This document shows positions 37,336-49,645 of a DNA stretch of 64,000 nucleotides, in pieces. Made by a program: the position numbers and the translations under genes. Every line of letters starts with the position of its first letter. Positions within the stretch are counted from its first letter, which is position 1. The stretch is from NCBI GenBank assembly GCA_946122785.1, contig CAMGYJ010000008.1:11991475-12055474 (forward strand), written 5' to 3'. The notes beneath the pieces are model-generated. The model was not told the origin of the DNA. It worked only from the letters and a program-made list of their open reading frames with translations, and searched no databases. This stretch comes from Linum tenue (taxonomy: Eukaryota > Streptophyta > Magnoliopsida > Malpighiales > Linaceae).

Positions 37336-37889
37336 TTGCTGAGTCATGTGTGGGCCAATCAAACATTGGGCCCATTAAAACACGGAAACAATTTCGGCCG
37401 ACAGAAGATCATCGTCTTCTCATATTCCTGCTATCAGACTCTGCAGTAGTTCGGAAACTGAAAAGGCGGAACCCTTCCTTTTCAAAGCCGATTCAGGAAG
37501 TCGATCATTAGAAGAAAGGAGACAGGAAGGCCAAGACGATCGTACGAAGAAGAAGAACATAGAGTCACAACTGCCATTGTTTCTGGTAATTCATTCAGGC
37601 CCAAGCAACTGCAATTCCGACGTTCTTCCTCTGATTATTATTCTTATTGTTTTTTTCCTTGTTGTTAGGGATTCGGAACAAGAGATTGACGAAGATAGTT
37701 GTTGATGGTTAGAAATAGGTGAGTGAATTCTAGGTTCATTAGAGATGAGGGGCTGCTCTGTTCTGTACATGAAGTCTATGTTCTTTACTGTTTGATTCCA
37801 CAATATGCATCAAAGATTTGACCTTCCACCAATTGTTGTAACAGGTTATACTGCTAAAGCACCTGTTTCTTTTGTTTGAAGTGCAAAAG

Positions 37890-40077
37890 ATGCATCCAAC
37901 CATTAGAGAAGTAGGAGACATCGAGAAAATACCTATATATGGTGAGTCCTAAATTATATGTTGTTGCTGCAATTTTAATCAACTGTCATGCTTTCAACAG
38001 ATTGATATCTTTTCAAATTCCAACAGCTGCTGCAATTGTATTGATAGTGTTTATTTTTATCTTAGGACTTAATGATGACAAATTCACAATTGAGCTTCAT
38101 TACAATGGGGAGATGGTGTATATAGTTGGAGAAGATGTATGCTATTTCGGTGGTGAAGTCAAATATTTGGACTGGATTGATCCAGATTGCTTGTCTTTGT
38201 TCGAGCTTGATGGATACCTTGTCGACTTCGACCATTTTGAAAGTGTCCGAATGCTGGAGGAATATAGGACGACTTGTGGCTGGTCATACTACTGGAGACT
38301 ACCAGGAGAACGCTTGAAGGAAGGGCTACGGGAACTGACAAGTGACAAAGACATTGTGTACATGGCTGCTAAGGTAATTCAAGATACCAAGTTTGTGGAG
38401 GTATACCTAATTAATAAAGAGGAATTTCATAAGGCTGCACAAGAAGCAGATAAAGAAGAAAATGTCAGAGAAGGCGACAGAGTCATTCTGCATAGTCCAT
38501 TTGAACAAGAACATGATCTGGAGCATGGTTTAGATGATTGTAACTTGGAAAACAATGATGGGGAGGCTGGTCGAGAAGGTAGCACAGAAATTATGCATAG
38601 TACAGTTGAACAGCAGCATGTCATGGAGACTGGTTTAGATGATAGGGACCTGCAAGGCAATGATGAGGAGGCAGACAAAGAAGATGACAGAGTAGATAGT
38701 GATATCGAACTAGCTTCAGGTGAAAATTTTGAAGTAGGCGAGGATGATTTGGAGGGGCAAGACAATGATGGGAAGGCTGGCAACCATAAAATTTTTATAG
38801 ATGATGCATTCGAGGGCAGTTTTGAGGATGATCAGTATGATTCTGATTACTTGGGCAGTGTCCATTCAGATGATGATGAAGAAGAACAGAGAGTTCCCAC
38901 TCGGCCAAGATACCCTGAGTTCAATCCAGAGAAAGATATGAGTGATCCTCAATTTTGTTTACATCAAGTATTTCGAGATTTCGACACATTCAAGGATGCA
39001 ATCAAGAATTATTCTATCAACAGCAAGCAACCTCTCAAGTTTAAGCATAGTGACAAGAGTAGAGTTCAAGTTGTATGCCAACAAGGTTGTCCGTGGAATA
39101 TATGGGTAGGCCCAACAGATGATGGGAAAGCTGTTCAAATAAGAACATGTCGTTTGCAGCATGAAGGTTGTGTTTTGGTGTTCAAGAACAGGTTTGGAGA
39201 TGTTAACTTCATTGCTCGGAGGTACTTACAACGGTTTCAGGCTGATATGGAATGGAAGACTGAATCAATCATTCAAACCGTTGCAGAAGATTATAACTGG
39301 ACTATTTCAAGATGGAAAGCATGGAGAATTAAGAGGACAGCAAAGGAACTTCTAAGGGGAAATGCTAAAGAGCAGTATCGCAAGTTACAAGACTATTGTG
39401 CACAAGTTCGTAGGACAAGTCCTGGTTCTACCTGCTATGTGGAAACCAGTGAAAACTCCAACATATTCAAAAGGATGTATTGTTGCTTGGAACCGTGTAA
39501 AAGGGGGATTGCATCTTGTAGGAAGATTGTTATGCTCGATGGATGCTTTTTGAAGACAGAATATGGAGGTCAATTATTGTCTGCTGTTGGACTAGATGGG
39601 AATGGTGGAAGTTTTCCTATATCATATGCTGCTGTTACAGTTGAGAATGGCGAAAATTGGACTTGGTTCTTAAAACAGTTATGCGTTGACCTTAATATCT
39701 TTGAAGATCTGGGAAGTTGGATGTTCATGTCAGATAAGCAAAAAGTTTGTGTTACTTTCTTTGAGTTCGATTACGCAAAAAATAAAGTTTCTTTTCTAAA
39801 ACCAGTATGCAACTTACTTATTATCCTTGTTTTGTATTTGGATTTTTGGATGCAGGGCCTCTTGAATGCCTTGGAGAGTATAGTTCCATATGCCGAGCAT
39901 CGATGTTGTGTCAGACACCTCGTTGCAAATCTCTACAGGGCACAAGGAAGCAATAAAACTACCAGAGACTTGTTATGGAATGCTGCTAGAGCTAGTTATG
40001 ATGCAGAATTTAAGAGGTGCATGAATGAGCTTAAGAACTATGATGACAAAGCTCAACAGCTTGACTCAGCATCTTAG
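37890..40077 (+). CDS. MURA-type transposase, C-terminally truncated
   Basis: The best model has three exons: 37890-37941, 38066-39744, 39856-40077 (1,953 nt, 650 residues). The first donor is GTGAGT at 37942 and the acceptor is cttag at 38065. The 111-nt second intron has no stop and is a multiple of three, so the frame stays open if it is retained, but its removal joins MSDKQK to GLLNALE, as in other MULEs. Domains: an N-terminal PB1-like region (FTIELHYNGEMV), an acidic linker with an imperfect 38-residue internal duplication, the MuDR DNA-binding region, then the transposase core. Candidate catalytic residues are D (39538, MLDGCF), D (39733, MSDKQK) and E (40006, YDAEF). The C-terminal SWIM zinc finger found in full-length MURA proteins is absent. 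The last six codons and the stop lie inside the right TIR. It may retain a catalytic core but is probably impaired. Confidence 0.85.
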
Positions 40078-40261
40078 CTGACGTGGAATGCTTAGGTGTG
40101 ACGGGAAATTACCACTTTGATACCTACCGTTACATCAGAGGACGGAAATGGTAACGTTGCAACAAGAATACGACATATGTGCTTTAGTTGCAACCAAAAT
40201 CGTCAAAGTGGTTAATATGCAACAATTACAATAGTTAAGTGGCTAATGGTGCATTTAACCC
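40060..40261. repeat. Right terminal inverted repeat of the MULE
   Basis: This is the complement of 37134-37335. Its first 18 bases are also the end of the transposase reading frame (stop at 40075-40077). That overlap is the mark of the internal deletion. Confidence 0.93.
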
Positions 40262-40655
40262 GTTAGATCACAAAGCTAATCGGTGAGGTTGAACCGAACT
40301 AGAAGCGTATCGGTTTGGTCCATGCCATTGCATTACGAAAGTACGACTCTAAAAGTGGGGGAAATATGTAGAAAGTGGTTTGTCCGAGCTAAGCTCCAGG
40401 TATGCTAAGTCTTCTAACAGTATCCTCACATGGCGAATCACGTTTCAACCACTTACCTACCAAATGTGCGATATATACATATTCTTGTTGCTGTATCGAA
40501 TTAGTGGGTTCATTGTTGCTACTGGGAGTTGGTAGTGGAGTCGGTGTAAGGATTAATATCTTATTTTGCCCCGAAATATAATTAAACTTTTTAATTTTGC
40601 CCGTGGTTTCTGAAATGACTCCCCTTGCCTGAACAATGCACCATACTTCGTTGCA

Positions 40656-40995
40656 TGACCCGACACAAAATTTTGACCCAGTCAAATTGGACGATCAACT
40701 CCATTGACCATTAGTCAAGTGCCATGTAACTTGCCACGTAAGCCAAAATAACATAGTTGAATTTTTAATTAATTAATTTATTTATTTAATTCATTTCATT
40801 TTTCTACAGCAATTCATTTCATTTTCTAATAAAAAATAATTAAAAAAAATAATTTGGATAAGAAAAAATAATTCCAAAATCCAAATTTCTTATTTTTGGG
40901 GTGCTGATGTGGCAAGTGACATCACGCTTGACTAACGATCAATGGAGTTGACCGTCCAATTTGATTGTCAAAATTTCGTGTCGGGCCAAATAAGG
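40656..40995. mobile_element. Short foldback element, MULE-like
   Basis: The left arm (about 40656-40742) reads gacccgacacaaaattttga and then blocks around 'caaattggacg.tcaactcc'. The right arm (about 40905-40995) is its complement with about 15-20% mismatches. An AT-rich loop lies between. No clean target duplication was found, so the outer ends are approximate. Confidence 0.55.
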
Positions 40996-41842
40996 AAGTA
41001 TAATACATATATAGCGGCGGATCCAGGATACGGTAGAGCACTGAGCCGCATTTCATTAGAAAATTAGATACTGTAAAAAAATTATTTTTTTTACAATATC
41101 AATAGTACACATCCATCTTTTAAATTTTAATGTAGTGAATTCATCAATAATGGAGTCTACATAATTAATCAATCGGCGAAAAATTCATCGCTCATTTTAT
41201 TACACAAATAAATTTTCACCGTATTATTGTTGAAAAAGGTTCTCTCCATAATAGTTGTTGAAACGAGCAATGTCAACACTAGACAAATAAATGGACTAAT
41301 CAATTTGTATTGTGTGTCAATTCCTATGTCCACCAGCTACTTGAGTAATTTTTCAAGGGAACAAGCCTCATATTTCTTTTAGTCTTTTACGTTTTAGACT
41401 TTCAGAATTTTAGGTTTCATTGTTTGTTTTTCTTTAGAGGAGAATCATTGGAGCTAAAATTTCGAGGCTAAATTTAGAATTGTGTTTTGAATATGTTAAT
41501 CTGACCCATTTTTTTATTTGCACACAATTTTATTATAAAATAACACTAAACCGAATGGCTAAAATTGATAAACTCATAAGAACTATACTAGCTCCGGATC
41601 CAGAGGAAGGCTGGGCCGTGGCCCGGGGTGGACGGCATTGTACATATAGTTCAGGCCAATGAAGTAATTTTAGAAATTACTAGTCAAAATAGAAAGTTTG
41701 AATATAGTTTGGACCAAAATAAGATATTAATTTGAAAGTAAAGAAATGGAAGGGTGTCCGTTGGATTATGTTGAAGTTGAACTATTCTGGTAATTGACAC
41801 GTGATCCCAGCTCAGTTGGCAAGACTTCACAAACACTATAGG
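40996..41842. other. AT-rich intergenic DNA, with a possible SINE promoter near 41810
   Basis: No gene is seen. At 41811-41826 'cccagctcagttggca' resembles a tRNA A box and could be part of a SINE interrupted by the hAT-type element that follows. The expected B box was not identified. Confidence 0.3.
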
Positions 41843-42185
41843 TAGGGGTGTCCATTCGTGTTCAGTTTTTCGAGTTTATCCGAAACCGACCCGATTATAT
41901 ACATTTTTGGTTTTTCGGGTTCAGGTTCGTTTCGGGTTCGGTTTTGCTTATCGGTTTTTCTGATTCCGGCTAAAAACCTCCAATGAATAGAACTCAGCCC
42001 GTATTTTTAGGCGTTCGGGTTTTCGAGTTTCGGTTTTGCTATAACCAAACCCGAACCCGATAAGGAATTTTCGAGTTTCGGGTAACCGGAACCCGCAAGT
42101 CCTTATCGGGTTCGGATTCGGTTTTAGTGATTTTCGATTTCGGGTTTCGGGTTGGGTAACCGAACCCGACCCGAACTGACACCCT
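41843..42185. mobile_element. hAT-type non-autonomous element (imperfect duplication)
   Basis: The element is about 343 bp. The left end TAGGGGTGTCCATTCG pairs with the inverted right end TAAGGGTGTCAGTTCG. It is packed with gacccg, cgaaccc and cgggttcgg motifs. The flanks share tatagg (41837-41842 and 42186-42191), six of the expected eight bases, so the right boundary may have been eroded. Confidence 0.65.
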
Positions 42186-42489
42186 TATAGGGTCTCAAAT
42201 TTTCCATCTCGTGGAGATGTTGTGATATGTTCGTCTGGATCTGGATGCATATGTTTTCTTGGTAGCTGGGGGATGCAGTGGATTATAGTAGTCTCCTTTA
42301 GGTTAGAATATCAAAGGGCATGTTACGTACCATGCATATGTAACGTAATCATCCGTTATACTTGGATACCATCCAATTTATGAATCGATAGTGTCAACTT
42401 AATTATCTCTTGGTCACCGTATGAAGTATTAAATAAATGGTACCATTCATGTTGTAGTATGGTGATCATGATACATCGAGGTTCGTAGT

Positions 42490-42974
42490 TGTCAAACCGG
42501 GCCGCTCAATTAGTACGATATTGTCCGCTTTGGGCCAAGCCCGCACGGTTTTACTCTTGGGTGTCCTCTCCAAAAGGCCTCGTACTAATGAGATTGGTGG
42601 ACACTAATATACAAGGGTTCCTCCCCTTGTATAACCTATGTGGTACTTGGATTGTCCCATAACAATCCGCCAAGCCCAAACGTGGATCTCTCCTGGATCC
42701 ACCAAACCAAACGCAGATCTCAAACCCCGAGTTCACCGAATGAGGGTCCACCAAACTGACGTCCACCGCCCCGCACCGAACCAGGCTCTGATACCACTTG
42801 TCGAAATTGGGCCGCTCAATTAGTACGATATTGTCCGCTTTGGGTCAAGCCCGCACGGTTTTACTCTTGGGTGTCCTCCCCAAAAGGTCTCGTACTAATG
42901 AGATTGATGGACACTAATATACAAGGGTTCCTCCCCTTGTATAACCGATGTGGTACTTGAATTGTCCTATAACA
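42490..42974 (-). mobile_element. TRIM: complete miniature LTR retrotransposon
   Basis: The element is 485 bp. Two direct repeats of 175 and 176 bp (42490-42664 and 42799-42974) have TG...CA ends and about ten differences. They flank a 134-bp interior without coding capacity. A perfect 5-bp duplication gtagt lies on both sides (42485-42489 and 42975-42979). On the minus strand, two bases after the LTR at 42799, comes TGGTATCAGAGCCTGG, the initiator-methionine tRNA primer site. The element is therefore on the minus strand. This is the full definition of a terminal-repeat retrotransposon in miniature, which must borrow replication proteins. Confidence 0.95.
42785..42797 (-). promoter_or_regulatory. 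Primer-binding site of the TRIM
   Basis: The plus strand reads gctctgataccac, the complement of TGGTATCAGAGC, which pairs with the 3' end of initiator methionine tRNA. It sits two bases from the LTR, the usual spacing. Confidence 0.9.
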
Positions 42975-43501
42975 GTAGTGACATGTTAAAGAAACTTAAG
43001 AAGACTTTTACTAGGAGCAACAACCGACTCACAAAGAAAGACTAGGAGTGGATATTGTGAATGCTACGTGAGTGTTGCTTTTTGGAGGAGGAGAGAGAGA
43101 AAGCATGTTACAGAGCTCTATACTTTTTTTTTGACAATAATTACAGAGCTCTATACAAAGAGTCTCAAATGTGTCAAAGAGTACAAAGATTAAAGTCACC
43201 CTTTATCTGACTCTAAAAAGAAAGAACTTCGCTTCCTAGTCGTCTTTGTTATTTTATGTATTTGAATGATGATGGTCTTGTGGCCATTGTGACGTCTAGC
43301 CTAAAGGTACTTAATAATGGGATGTAGATGCTGGATATTGTTTTTAATTTTATGTATTGAAATTTGGATTCTGAATTTACGATAGATGATGTATTATATT
43401 GATGTTTAATTATTATTTAATGTAGAATTATAGTTGAAGTATCTTGAATTATTTTATTTTAACAGAAACATGATATGATACAAAATCCATATGGCCATGA
43501 C

Positions 43502-43932
43502 TAGAGCTCTTAATGATCCGAGCCGAGCCAACTCAAGTTCGTTAAAATAATTCCAAACTCGAGCTCGACTTGAGTTCGACACAGTTTTAATAGGCAAACT
43601 TGAGCTCGACTAGTTTACAAAAACAGAAGATTGAGTTCGACTCGCCAAATGAGGTTGACGAGCAAAATCGAGTTCAACTGATAAAATGTCGATTGTAGCT
43701 TGAGCTCGAGCTCGAACCCGGCTCACAAGACACCAACAACAAACACTTAAAAAGGTTTTCGAGTTTGTTCGCGAGCCAATCAAGCTGGATATGTCATGGC
43801 TCGAGCTCGGCTCATTTACAGGGGAGCTTGTTCGCAAGCTGGCTCAGTTAAAGACGAGTCGAGTATCCAACAAGTTTTTCTCGAGTCGGACGTCGAGTCA
43901 TTCATGAGCGGTTTGGTTCATTAGCAGCCCTA
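43502..43932. mobile_element. hAT-type non-autonomous element
   Basis: The element is 431 bp. The left end TAGAGCTCTTAATGA pairs with the inverted right end TAGGGCTGCTAATGAACC. The flanks gccatgac (43494-43501) and gccataac (43933-43940) match at seven of eight bases. The interior is dense in gagctcga/tcgagctc and ccgagccg motifs. No coding sequence was recognised. Confidence 0.78.
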
Positions 43933-43940
43933 GCCATAAC

Positions 43941-45245
43941 TACAAAACATATAAAACCATGTGTATTTTTCCCCCTGATACTATCATATCGGAGAGTGGT
44001 ATGATTCGTATCAAAGGTGTTAAGACATGACTTTTGTAGGTCTTGTAGCTCTGAATATTGTATTGATAACAAATGGATAACCGATAAGATTATCGTTCCA
44101 ATTAGTGATGAACTAAAACTGAACAGGTTAGCAACCTAGTTGAGCGCATCAGTATATTCAAAACCACAAAACAAATTATCAGCTATTGCAAAAATACATA
44201 CGAGACAGCTCAGGCCCGCATGCCCTGTTTTCATATCTGTTTTGGAGCGAAGCATGGGTGATGGATGGGGAAACATCAAAGAAGACAGAAAAACTCAGAA
44301 ATGGGGGACTCTGCAGTCTGCAGCATTTAGCATTTAGCAATGGCAGGGAATGGTTCCAAGAAGAATCCCAGATTTGGTTGGGTGGGCGAACCAGCAGCGT
44401 GGGCAACTCACCAGCCACACACCACAACAGGCGGCAAACGGCATAACTTTGTGAAGACAAAACAAAACAAAATAAATATAGAGTTGCTATGTACATCTCT
44501 GTGTCTTCCATAAATTACCAACTCGATCATCGATCTCCTGATATCTGACATTCGGACACCCCATATTTTTTTTTATAAATTACCAATTCCGTCAACTCAT
44601 GAGATAGAATTGAGATACTGTTAGTGGTAATCATTCTCCAAATGATTTGTAATGTTGATGTACTAATGTTTCATTGATTAGGTTAGTCATTTAAACTCAT
44701 AAATTGGTAAATTGTGCTGTAATGACTAGCCGTGAGGGTGCTAGGCGATTCATGCCCTTCTTTTGTCGAAGGTCAACGTGACCCGGTTAAATAGTGCTTC
44801 AAGCGAGTTGGCATAGAGGCGATCCTTGTAGACTGTCCATGTCTTCTTCGCATGAAACTTTGGGATTTTTATATATACAATGAGTGGACTTTTGGACCAT
44901 GTTGACCGAGTTACGACTTATCTAGATCGAGTCACTAGCTACTCTCGTTCGAGTAAGGTATTATACCATTTTTGAAAGACTAGAACCATATCAACAACTT
45001 GATGAAAATAGGGTGATCTTCTCTAATAATTCTCCAAAAAAATTCCATCGGCGGAAACAGTCCAAAACAAGAAAAACAGTGAGTCAACAGGGACCGACGT
45101 CGAAATCGGAATGGAAGGTGACATGGACAATGGAGCGCCGAGTTTATTTAATAATATATAATTCCCCCCCTCCTTCTGTCTTCTCTCTAGATATTTGTTT
45201 CCCTCCTCTCTCTTGTCTTCCCCTCCCAAGATATTATCAACGATA
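43941..45245. other. Intergenic DNA upstream of FKF1
   Basis: No gene was recognised. The stretch 44160-44510 has two overlapping medium frames on opposite strands, neither with family features. It might be the 3' end of a transcript, but nothing proves this. Confidence 0.35.
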
Positions 45246-45251
45246 CACGTG
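45246..45251. promoter_or_regulatory. G-box (CACGTG) upstream of FKF1
   Basis: A palindromic CACGTG lies 441 bp before the FKF1 start codon. G-boxes bind bHLH and bZIP factors, including light-signalling PIFs. Position and sequence are seen; function is inference. Confidence 0.45.
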
Positions 45252-45437
45252 TCTCCCACTCATCCTACGTGGACTCCTTCTTTTACTCTTCTACCCTCGC
45301 TCCTCCTCCTATCAGTATCTACGACTAGTCGACTACCAACCTACCTTCTTCGCCCCCTCTCCCCAGGTGGAGACACCAATGGTACTTTCGTAATTAAATA
45401 GAACTAGAAGCCCTTTCTCATTCCAACATCCTCACCC

Positions 45438-45545
45438 AAAATATCTCCCCTCTTTTTTGTTTTTGTTTTTGTTTTTGGCTTAAATATCTCCCCTCTTTGA
45501 CGATACAAAGAAACTTAAAAAAAGAAAAGAAAAGAGAAAATATCT
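45438..45545 (+). promoter_or_regulatory. Evening-element cluster in the FKF1 promoter
   Basis: Two perfect evening elements AAAATATCT lie at 45438-45446 and 45537-45545. A near-match TAAATATCT lies at 45481-45489. All are within 260 bp of the start codon and on the same strand. Evening elements are bound by CCA1/LHY and RVE clock proteins and give late-day expression, which is the known pattern of FKF1. Confidence 0.75.
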
Positions 45546-45637
45546 GGTGGGTCGCCACCCGTCCACCGCCCAAAGGCTTCTCCCTCCAACCACCTTCCTT
45601 TCTTCTAAATACATTTCACCAGCCGGCGGGGCCATAG

Positions 45638-47907
<2,270 letters not shown>

Positions 47908-48153
47908 TTTTGAAGAGTTGATTGCTGGTTCGGATCCCAGGCAAGCACTCAAATTACACAAGTTTCATTCGAGTTCTTGTGTTCTGTTTTGTTGTATGTA
48001 TGTAGATTGTGATGATTGATTAGACAAAAACAACGCAACCTTCTGATTTGAATAAATTAATATGCATTCCTTGAAAGAACCTTTACGTCCACGTCGTAAG
48101 AACGTATCTACATCGTTCCTCGTTGGATCGGATGTCTAGTGATTCATAATCGT
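47908..48153. other. FKF1 3' region
   Basis: Probable 3' untranslated sequence. 'aataaattaatatg' at about 48051-48064 contains an AATAAA signal. No other feature is seen. Confidence 0.4.
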
Positions 48154-48411
48154 TAGACATGGCAAGTTACAACCCGACCCGTTAACCCAACCTGAAACCG
48201 CTCGAAAAATAGAAATTTTTGTAATTCAAAATTCGAATGACTCAAACCCGATAACCCGTGTTTTTTTGGGTCGGGTTGGGTGGGTTAGCGGGTCGAACCG
48301 TTAGACCCGTTCCATTTTATATATCTCCCAAAATGATGAAATCACTCATAAATTGGCGAGATGTTTAAAAAAAATCACAAGGATTTGAATGACATGTTTG
48401 GAGTTTAAGGA
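48154..48411. mobile_element. Truncated hAT-type element (left half only)
   Basis: It begins TAGACATGGCAAGTTAC and runs into cccgacccgttaaccc and cgggttgggtgggttag motifs, as in the other hAT-type elements here. It is cut at 48411 by the LTR of the Ty3/gypsy element. The matching right half and its end are not found beyond 58946. The expected left target copy would be ataatcgt (48146-48153). Confidence 0.6.
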
Positions 48412-48969
48412 TGTTTGAACCTAACTGAGTGTAGGAGTGAGGTTCGAGTGAGAGTTTGGGTCAAGAAGAAACGCGAACGTCGAGTTTGATCAAGAAGACA
48501 AGAATCAGAGAGTTGAGTGAGAACCGGAGTCCGAACTTTTAGAAAGAGAAGTAATTGTTATAGAGAGAGAATGGTGAAAAAATGCGATCCCCTCACCCAC
48601 CGGAGTAAATGCCATATTTATAGGCTACATGGTGGTGGGTGAGTGGGTGGACTTCGAGACGGTACAACGACGTGACTACTGATGTGTCAGGGATTTAGGC
48701 CATCCCCCAACCTAGGACTTGTCAGAGGGTTGTCTATGATTTGTACCTAAAAGTCTTGACGTGACCTTCCCTCGGGAGACACAATGACGCCCTCTCCGGC
48801 TCTTGAGTCTGGTTGCCGCCTTGTCTTCCCACTTGCGCGCATAGCCTTGCTCTTGCCGCGCGTGAGGTCTCGGCGCTGTCGGACGTGTCGCGCCCTCGCC
48901 GTGTCTGTTGCGGCACGCGGTTTGACATGCTCTTTTGGCGCGGGGGTGATCCGAGTCACATGCCCAACA
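48412..48969 (-). repeat. 3' LTR of the Ty3/gypsy element
   Basis: 558 bp. On the minus strand it begins TGTTGGGCATGTGACTCGG and ends GGTTCAAACA. A minus-strand TATAAATA lies at about 48611-48620. It is nearly identical to the LTR at 58389. Confidence 0.93.
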
Positions 48970-48981
48970 ATTGCCCCCCAC
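48970..48981 (-). promoter_or_regulatory. Polypurine tract of the Ty3/gypsy element
   Basis: On the minus strand GTGGGGGGCAAT directly precedes the 3' LTR, the position where plus-strand DNA synthesis is primed. The same G6CAA motif also occurs internally (for example minus strand at about 53090-53098). Confidence 0.75.
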
Positions 48982-49136
48982 AGGGGGTGTTTCTCGAACG
49001 CCTCCTGTTGTGATTTCCGCTCTGCTGACTCGGATCCACGTGTTTTGCGAGGACTTGGCCGGCTAGGTTTCGTGCGCTCTGAAGCGTTGTGATCGCGCTA
49101 CTATATTGGGGCTCTCCTGTGCGTTGCGGGGTACGG

Positions 49137-49245
49137 CGCGGTTGCTTTGCGTGCGCGATCTATACGGGGAGCTTTGTGTGCGCGGTTGCTTTGCGTGCGC
49201 GATCTTCACGGGGAATCTTGCGGTCGCTTTGTGTGCGCGATTTCC
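49137..49245. repeat. Short tandem repeat upstream of the antisense gene
   Basis: Three copies of a ~40-bp unit with the core ttgctttgcgtgcgcgat start at about 49142, 49186 and (diverged, tcgctttgtgtgcgcgat) 49223. They lie in the presumed promoter side of the antisense gene. Confidence 0.7.
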
Positions 49246-49495
49246 GCGAGGTTTTCTTCGAGCGTTTTTTTGGGGGTGGGGTTTTTCCCTTTTGCGGGTG
49301 TGTCATGCCCCCCAGGCGTTGCGCGTCACTAGTGACGTCGACGACTAGTGCCTATGCTCGTCATGATTGTTCGGGATTGGAGTCTGCCACGTGTCGGTGT
49401 GCGATTGGTTAGCTCTGGCGGCCTTTTGAATTTCGAAATCCTCTGACGGTTGCGATTTCGATGACCTTTAACCCCTTCGACTTCCCATCATCACC

Positions 49496-49503
49496 TATAA
49501 ATA
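49496..49503 (+). promoter_or_regulatory. TATA box for the antisense extra gene
   Basis: TATAAATA stands 143 bp before the ATG at 49646. It is followed by a C/T-rich leader (cttccatccttccttcttc, ctctcgcttttcc) typical of plant transcription starts. It implies a plus-strand promoter independent of the LTR. Confidence 0.6.
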
Positions 49504-49645
49504 TTCGGCTGCTCCTGAAATTTTCTTCCATCCTTCCTTCTTCTTACTTTGCTCTCTCGCTTTTCCATCTCTCTGTTTCTAGGATTCCTCTTCTTCTTCT
49601 ACAACCTCAAGTCTGCCATTTGCCACTGCTACTCAAGGTATTGCC

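Larger units (their letters stand above)
37134..40261 (+). mobile_element. Mutator-like element with transposase, 202-bp TIRs and 9-bp duplication
   Basis: The element is 3,128 bp. The terminal inverted repeats 37134-37335 and 40060-40261 are 202 bp each and differ at two positions by eye. They begin gggttaaatgcaccatta. A perfect 9-bp duplication gttagatca flanks it (37125-37133 and 40262-40270). It encodes a MURA-type transposase on the plus strand. The near-identical arms imply recent mobility, yet the transposase gene is cut short by the right TIR, so the copy looks like an internal deletion derivative. Confidence 0.94.

Noticed and set aside
43502..43932. Treating the gagctcga-rich tract as a microsatellite
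   Set aside because: Paired hAT-type ends and a 7/8 target duplication explain it as a mobile element.
44179..44511. Two overlapping 86-110-codon frames on opposite strands
   Set aside because: No family similarity, no leader or splice evidence; likely chance.
48734..49092. Short frames shared by both LTRs (48.7-49.1 kb and 58.7-59.1 kb)
   Set aside because: Their identity follows from LTR identity; they lie in all frames and have no family features.
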